A DNA stretch of 64,000 bases, from contig NZ_LXSQ01000030.1 of assembly GCF_001648475.1 (NCBI RefSeq), positions 89,744 to 153,743 of the forward strand, written 5' to 3'. Below the pieces are notes generated by a model. The model was not told the DNA's origin, made no database searches, and saw nothing but the letters and a program-made list of their open reading frames with translations. The position numbers and the translations under genes are program-made. The stretch comes from Eikenella halliae (GTDB taxonomy: Bacteria; Pseudomonadota; Gammaproteobacteria; Burkholderiales; Neisseriaceae). Shown piece after piece: positions 60,566 through 64,000 of the stretch (position 1 is the first letter of the stretch; each line of letters starts with the position of its first letter).

Positions 60566-61048
60566 CTACATCGGCTTCAACACCATCAGGAAATACAGCA
60601 CCACCGTGGCGCAGAAGGCCGGATAGCCCAGCATTTCCCACCAAAATTGATAGCGTTTGTAGCTGGCCGGCAGCGTATTTTCGCCCGCCTGCCAAGCCGC
60701 AGCCGCCTGGCGCGCCATCTTGATTTGCAGCCACACCACCGGCAGCCAGCACGCACCGGCCAGCGCATACAGCGCCAGCGTCCACTTCACCCACAACCAC
60801 GCCCCGTCCCAAGTGAGCGGCATGCCTAAATGATGCAGCATCCACAAACCCGAGAGCGGCTGGAAAATCACCGCTGGCGTGGTGAACCACCAATCCGCCT
60901 TCATCACCCATTTCGACACCACCGCCTGCGCCGCCACCGAGCCGGAACGGTTCGCCCAAAACAGATAAAACGCCGTGCCGAAGCCCGTGCCCACCATCAG
61001 CGTGGCCGAAATAATGTGTAGGGTTTTCACCACCATATAAGTATTCAT
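60566..61048 (-). CDS. DUF2269 family integral membrane protein
   Basis: The 160-residue protein (MNTYMVVKTLHIISATLMVGTGFGTAFYLFW) has four hydrophobic segments and the DUF2269 marks KTLHIISATLMVGTG, VVSKWVMKADWWFTTPAVIFQPLSGLWML and KRYQFWWEMLGYPAFCATVVLYFLMVLKPM. Histidines at the membrane face recall heme-binding or redox partners. TTAGGAGTGAATC precedes the ATG, 9 bases past the DoxX-like stop. DUF2269 with DoxX-like and SDR genes is a recurrent gene set. Confidence 0.88.
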   Translation of the reverse strand: MNTYMVVKTLHIISATLMVGTGFGTAFYLFWANRSGSVAAQAVVSKWVMKADWWFTTPAVIFQPLSGLWMLHHLGMPLTWDGAWLWVKWTLALYALAGACWLPVVWLQIKMARQAAAAWQAGENTLPASYKRYQFWWEMLGYPAFCATVVLYFLMVLKPM

Positions 61049-61057
61049 GATTCACTC

Positions 61058-61420
61058 CTAATCATTGTTTCCAAACAAATAAAATAACACTGCCAAAATC
61101 GGCACATTCTTAATAAGCGGCGCAAACGGATGCAGCCACATTTCAGGTAGCCTGCACGCCACAATCACGCTGTAGCCCAGTACTACGGCAAATTGTGCCA
61201 GCCATATAAAACGGTAATTTCTGAATTTGGTGAAACATAAAACCCCAAAAAATACGTCTAAAGCCGATGAAGCATAAAACGCTGCCATTTGCCATTCTGC
61301 CGCAATGCCTACCCTTCCCAGCAAATCTAAAGACATATCCGCTGCCGTCAAAGCAGGCTGCACCCCGCTCCACAACCACAAAAATCCCAGCGAAAACCGC
61401 AATACGTCAAGCCGCTTCAT
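61058..61420 (-). CDS. DoxX-like membrane protein
   Basis: The 120-residue protein starts MKRLDVLRFSLGFLWLWSGVQPAL from ATG at 61420. It has four membrane segments in the DoxX-like order, including SSALDVFFGVLCF and AQFAVVLGYSVIVACRLPEMWLHPFAPLIKNVPILAVLFYLFG. DoxX-like proteins are quinone- or thiosulfate-linked in some archaea; the function here is unknown. It heads a same-strand run of membrane and redox genes. A promoter with TTGACA and a GbsR-like operator half lie about 200 bases upstream. Confidence 0.83.
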   Translation of the reverse strand: MKRLDVLRFSLGFLWLWSGVQPALTAADMSLDLLGRVGIAAEWQMAAFYASSALDVFFGVLCFTKFRNYRFIWLAQFAVVLGYSVIVACRLPEMWLHPFAPLIKNVPILAVLFYLFGNND

Positions 61421-61618
61421 TTTCAAACCTTGCAAACACATTATTCTGTCCAATACCGTCGTACTCACCGTACTACAAAAGCGCAGTTACCCATGATTAC
61501 TGCCGAAAACTAAAGAGACACCATCGCCAACATCAATTTGCCAGCTGCCAAAGGCTGCCTCATATGCATACTTTCGCCATGATGCATGGCTACCTGAAAC
61601 TTGTTTACTCATAAATTT

Positions 61619-61649
61619 TTCTAAATTTCTGTCAAAAAAGAAATATAGG
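61619..61649 (-). promoter_or_regulatory. Second, degenerate copy of the GbsR/MarR operator upstream of the DoxX-like gene
   Basis: TCTAAATTTCTGTCAA continues with AAAAAGAAATATAGG. Aligned to the perfect palindrome at 62890-62927 it matches almost base for base, apart from one base missing from each arm. On the minus strand it contains TTGACA (-35) with TATGAG 16 bases downstream as a weak -10. The remaining 61421-61748 spacer holds two DUS and no gene. Confidence 0.6.
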
Positions 61650-61748
61650 TTTAAAAATTAAGCGGAATCATCCGCATGAGTTTAAAAATTCAAACTGCTC
61701 AACCTGTTTAAGGGCTACCTGAAACAAGGCATCTATTCTGAATCTACC

Positions 61749-62267
61749 CTAATCCAAATACCAGCTTGAGGATTTTCTCCGCCGTTTCAGCTGCTCCCGC
61801 CGCTCCATTTGTTCTATTTCTTCCGGCTCTTGCGGCAAGAAAAGCAGCCCTAACAGCACGGCACACAACCCGCCTAAAACGGCAAAAAACAGCAGCATGG
61901 TCAGCGATTGGAATTCAAATTTCCCTTGCTCATCAAACGATAACTGCAAACCGGTTATCAAAATCAGCCACAGTACCGTACACCCCGCACCCACGACTCC
62001 CGCATAGGTAAGGCCATATTGCGTTCGCCGTACTTGGGCACACGCCAACCACAAGCCGAAAACTGCCGCCAGAGGAACGCCCACAAACAATGTAATTATC
62101 CAAGTAAGGGGAAACAGTAAAAGCAGAAACAGGGTTGGCAGGCTGAGTAACGCAGCACCCAGCATCGGCCCGAGAAAAGCATAAGCCAACCATACCTGCC
62201 AAAACGGATAAGGCTCATTTATACCGTGATCAGCATCATCGGATTGAGTATTGACATTAATCTTCAT
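61749..62267 (-). CDS. Hypothetical membrane protein
   Basis: The 172-residue protein (MKINVNTQSDDADHGINEPYP) has four hydrophobic segments: about 26-45, 46-75 (LPTLFLLLLFPLTWIITLFVGVPLAAVFGLW), 88-106 and 125-147. It ends in a highly charged tail (EEIEQMERREQLKRRRKSSS). GAAGGTGC precedes the ATG. It lies between the DoxX-type cluster and the GbsR/MarR gene on the same strand. Function unknown. Confidence 0.68.
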   Translation of the reverse strand: MKINVNTQSDDADHGINEPYPFWQVWLAYAFLGPMLGAALLSLPTLFLLLLFPLTWIITLFVGVPLAAVFGLWLACAQVRRTQYGLTYAGVVGAGCTVLWLILITGLQLSFDEQGKFEFQSLTMLLFFAVLGGLCAVLLGLLFLPQEPEEIEQMERREQLKRRRKSSSWYLD

Positions 62268-62295
62268 GCACCTTCATCCACTTTAAGCCTCCGCA

Positions 62296-62334
62296 AGGCT
62301 ACCTGAAAATATCCAGTAATGTTTCAGGTAGCCT
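62296..62334 (-). terminator. Inverted DUS pair after the GbsR/MarR gene
   Basis: AGGCTACCTGAAAA and TTTCAGGTAGCCT flank about 12 bases, 19 bases past the regulator stop. Confidence 0.7.
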
Positions 62335-62352
62335 ATTCACCTGCCAACTGCT

Positions 62353-62871
62353 TCAACGGAAAAATTTCTGAATGCCCGCACCCAGCTTCAAAATCTTCAC
62401 CATTGTGCCGGTGGAAAGTTTTAGCATTTCATTTGCCCAGATGGTGAGGGTACCGATAAAGTCGTTGGTTTGCCGGATTCTCTGCTGCACAGCCTCGTTT
62501 TCCTGCGCAAATTCAGAACTGTCGATTAAGGCTTGCAAAAACTGCCGAGTGGGTTCGATTTCACGCTGCATCCGCACCTCCACAATAGTGCGAAACAATA
62601 TCCATACATCATCCGAAGTGGCAAAATGATCACGCCTGTCACCCATGATGTGCACGGTGTGCACCAACAACAAGCCCTGCAATTCCTTAATACTATTAGA
62701 AACATTAGAGCGAGCTATGCCTAGCGTTTCACAAATTTCTTCGGCATTCATTGGCCGCCCGATGATATACAACAGCGCATGAATCTGTGCCACGCTGCGG
62801 TTCACACCCCACTTGGAGCCCATTTCGCCCCAATGCAGGATAAATTTTTCAGTAGTTGGATTCAGTTTCAT
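62353..62871 (-). CDS. GbsR/MarR-family transcriptional regulator
   Basis: The 172-residue protein starts MKLNPTTEKFILHWGEMGSKWGVNRSVAQIHALLYI, the GbsR N-terminus. A winged helix-turn-helix follows (MNAEEICETLGIARSNVSNSIKELQGLLLVHTVHIMGDRRDHFATSDDVW, about 39-90). The C-terminal helical part (RQIRQTNDF, IWANEMLKLSTGTMVKILKLGAG) is the usual dimer region. ATG at 62871 is nine bases from a perfect promoter -10 (TAAAAT), so the mRNA would be nearly leaderless; a GTG at 62880 lies too close to the -10 to start a transcript. A large palindrome covers the -35, indicating autoregulation. Confidence 0.88.
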   Translation of the reverse strand: MKLNPTTEKFILHWGEMGSKWGVNRSVAQIHALLYIIGRPMNAEEICETLGIARSNVSNSIKELQGLLLVHTVHIMGDRRDHFATSDDVWILFRTIVEVRMQREIEPTRQFLQALIDSSEFAQENEAVQQRIRQTNDFIGTLTIWANEMLKLSTGTMVKILKLGAGIQKFFR

Positions 62872-62880
62872 AGTAAGCAC

Positions 62881-62927
62881 ATTTTATTTAAATCTATAAT
62901 TTCTGTCAATACAGAAATTATAGATTT
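62881..62927 (-). promoter_or_regulatory. Promoter and perfect 17-bp palindromic operator of the GbsR/MarR gene
   Basis: The arms 62890-62906 and 62911-62927 are exact inverted repeats around CAAT. On the minus strand the palindrome contains TTGACA (62904-62909), followed after exactly 17 bases by TAAAAT (62881-62886). The operator thus overlaps the -35 box and spacer, fitting a repressor. The predicted start of transcription is two or three bases before the ATG. Confidence 0.8.
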
Positions 62928-63371
62928 TTTAATTATGCCAGGATCGCTGTTCAAAATAATACATCGAACAAATATACCTATCCCCCACAACAATTGTTGT
63001 ATGACAGGCAATAAGCTGCACGAAATCGTCACATTGTTTACATTTTTCTATGGCTTTCTACGCACGGACAGCGTTTGTTTTTGCTTAACCGCTTTTTAAC
63101 AAGAACAAATCAGGTTTCACGTGTCTATCGACATTCTTGACCATGCCAGATAGTCGCTTAATCAGGTCTTCAATCAAAAGCCGAAAGTGCACACAACGCT
63201 GCTGATTTCTCCATGAAGAGAGGCCTGTTGAATATTAATACTCAGCCAGCCTCTCCTCATTTTATATAACCCCCTTTCCTGTCTGGTTCAAGCCAACCCG
63301 TTTTCAAGGCAGGATAGAGGCTACCTAAAAGCTTCAGCCAGCCTCTTAAAGGCAGTCTCCTAACCAGCAAA
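62928..63371. other. Intergenic region upstream of the IS element
   Basis: AT-rich DNA with no convincing gene. It holds ACAACAATTGTTGT (palindrome, about 62986), a partly degenerate DUS near 63318 (AGGCTACCTAAAAG) and CTTCAGCCAGCCTC-type remnants of DUS. It probably includes the site of insertion of the IS630-family element. Confidence 0.5.
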
Positions 63372-64000
63372 TATAGTCAATTAAAAACAAAATAGTACTA
63401 CAATACTCAACTTTGAAGGTCTAGCCATGGCATACTCTGCGGACTTAAGGAACAAAGCTTTAAACTATTACGAACAATGCAAAAACATCAGCCAAACCGC
63501 AGCAACGTTTCACTTGTCAAGAAACACGCTTTACTTATGGATTCGCCTTAAAAAACAAACAGGCAGCCTAAAACATCAAGTTACCGGTCTAAATGCCGTC
63601 AAATTGGATAGGCAAAAACTGGCTCAATATGTTGGGCAACACCAGGATGCCTATCTGCATGAAATCGCCAAACATTTTGATTGTACGCCAGCCGCCGTTT
63701 GCTATGCACTCAAACAGATAGGGATAACGCGCAAAAAAAGACCACCACTTACAAAGAACAAGACCCGGCCAAAGTAACGCATTATTTGACACAGCTGGCC
63801 GAATTTTCCGACTACCAACGTGTTTATTTGGATGAAACAGGATTTGACCGCTACCTGTTCCGTCCCTATGCCCGCAGCCTGAAAGGGCAAATAGTGAAAG
63901 CGCAGATAAGTGGAAAAAGATACCAACGCTTATCTCTGGTGTCCGCACAAGTCGGCAACCGGCTGATTGCTCCGATGGTTTATCAAAATACGATGACCGG
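63372..64000 (+). mobile_element. IS630-family insertion sequence, left part (continues beyond the window)
   Basis: The left end begins TATAGTCAATTAAAAACAAA about 55 bases upstream of the transposase start. It matches the terminal repeat of the Correia-type elements at 21 of 27 positions (63372-63398 against 16991-17017). IS630-family elements insert at TA. The right end is outside the window, so the full element and its target duplication cannot be seen. Confidence 0.8.
63427..64000 (+). CDS. IS630-family transposase, programmed -1 frameshift (partial)
   Basis: The first frame (63427-63777, 116 residues, MAYSADLRNKALNYYEQCKNIS) encodes the N-terminal helix-turn-helix region (SQTAATFHLSRNTLYLWIRL and DCTPAAVCYALKQIGITRKK). 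At a run of seven A (63733-63739) a -1 slip leads into the second frame. That frame stays open to the window end and reads KEQDPAKVTHYLTQLAEF, then VYLDETGFDRYLFRPYARS with the first catalytic Asp in LDETGF. A7 with AAA AAA AAG fits programmed frameshifting. The rest of the DDE domain is outside the window. Confidence 0.85.

Noticed and set aside
62890..62927. Palindrome before the GbsR/MarR gene read as a terminator
   Set aside because: It is AT-rich, covers a near-perfect -35/-10 promoter and lies upstream of the gene, so an operator is the better reading.
62779..63099. 106-codon plus-strand frame overlapping the GbsR/MarR gene and its operator
   Set aside because: It is antisense to the regulator, crosses its promoter palindrome and has no ribosome site.

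Overview
The window is a chromosomal segment of a member of the Neisseriaceae, most likely Eikenella. The main evidence is the 12-mer AGGCTACCTGAA, which occurs about 120 times (counted by eye) on both strands. This is the DNA uptake sequence (DUS) dialect described for Eikenella corrodens. Gene content and order (bfr pair, queA, hisS-yfgM, lepA, ychF, Correia-like repeats) also fit a betaproteobacterial Neisseriaceae genome. Most of the window is housekeeping DNA with high coding density. Closely spaced inverted DUS pairs serve as transcription terminators throughout.

Layout. 0-2.6 kb: a ferrous-iron uptake locus (frameshifted feoA, feoB, and a 42-residue Cys-rich FeoB partner). It carries a foreign DUS dialect, AAGCAGCCTGCA, and so looks imported from a Kingella-like donor. 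2.7-9.2 kb: trpB, queA, an AsmA-like protein and two complementary bacterioferritin subunits. 9.7-16.8 kb: a DeoR/GlpR regulator, panB, a SIMPL-domain protein, phosphomannomutase/phosphoglucomutase and a YfbK-like von Willebrand protein. 17-26.2 kb: a flavin-binding oxidoreductase, a DUF442 phosphatase-like protein, NfeD-stomatin, a seven-unit tandem DUS array, hisS-yfgM, bioA-bioD and SMI1/KNR4-like orphans. 26.2-44.7 kb: purL, PII, ppc, tRNA-Arg(CCU), ispB, ychF, a PfkB sugar kinase, lepB, lepA and menA. 44.7-54.2 kb: a duplicated DUS-rich spacer, a large TonB-dependent receptor, a lipoprotein, an AraC regulator facing AhpD-like and rhodanese genes, an EamA protein and a patatin lipoprotein. 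54.4-62.9 kb: lineage-specific lipoproteins and a same-strand cluster of small membrane and redox proteins (DoxX-like, DUF2269, DCC/DUF393, SDR) next to a GbsR/MarR regulator with a perfect palindromic operator. 63.4 kb to the end: the left part of an IS630-family element.

Four observations stand out. Six short (104-106 bp) Correia-type elements are present, and the left end of the IS630-family element matches their terminal repeat at 21 of 27 positions, which suggests this transposase family moves them. One Correia-type element has landed in the TA of a DUS between bioA and bioD, with an exact TA duplication. The feo locus carries a DUS dialect not seen elsewhere in the window. The GbsR/MarR operator has a second, partly degenerate copy in front of the DoxX/DUF2269 cluster. 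Iron is a recurring theme: Feo uptake, bacterioferritin storage and a TonB receptor each sit near Fur-like palindromes.

All calls are from reading sequence and translations. No database search was run, and ligands or substrates of transporters and receptors are not assigned.
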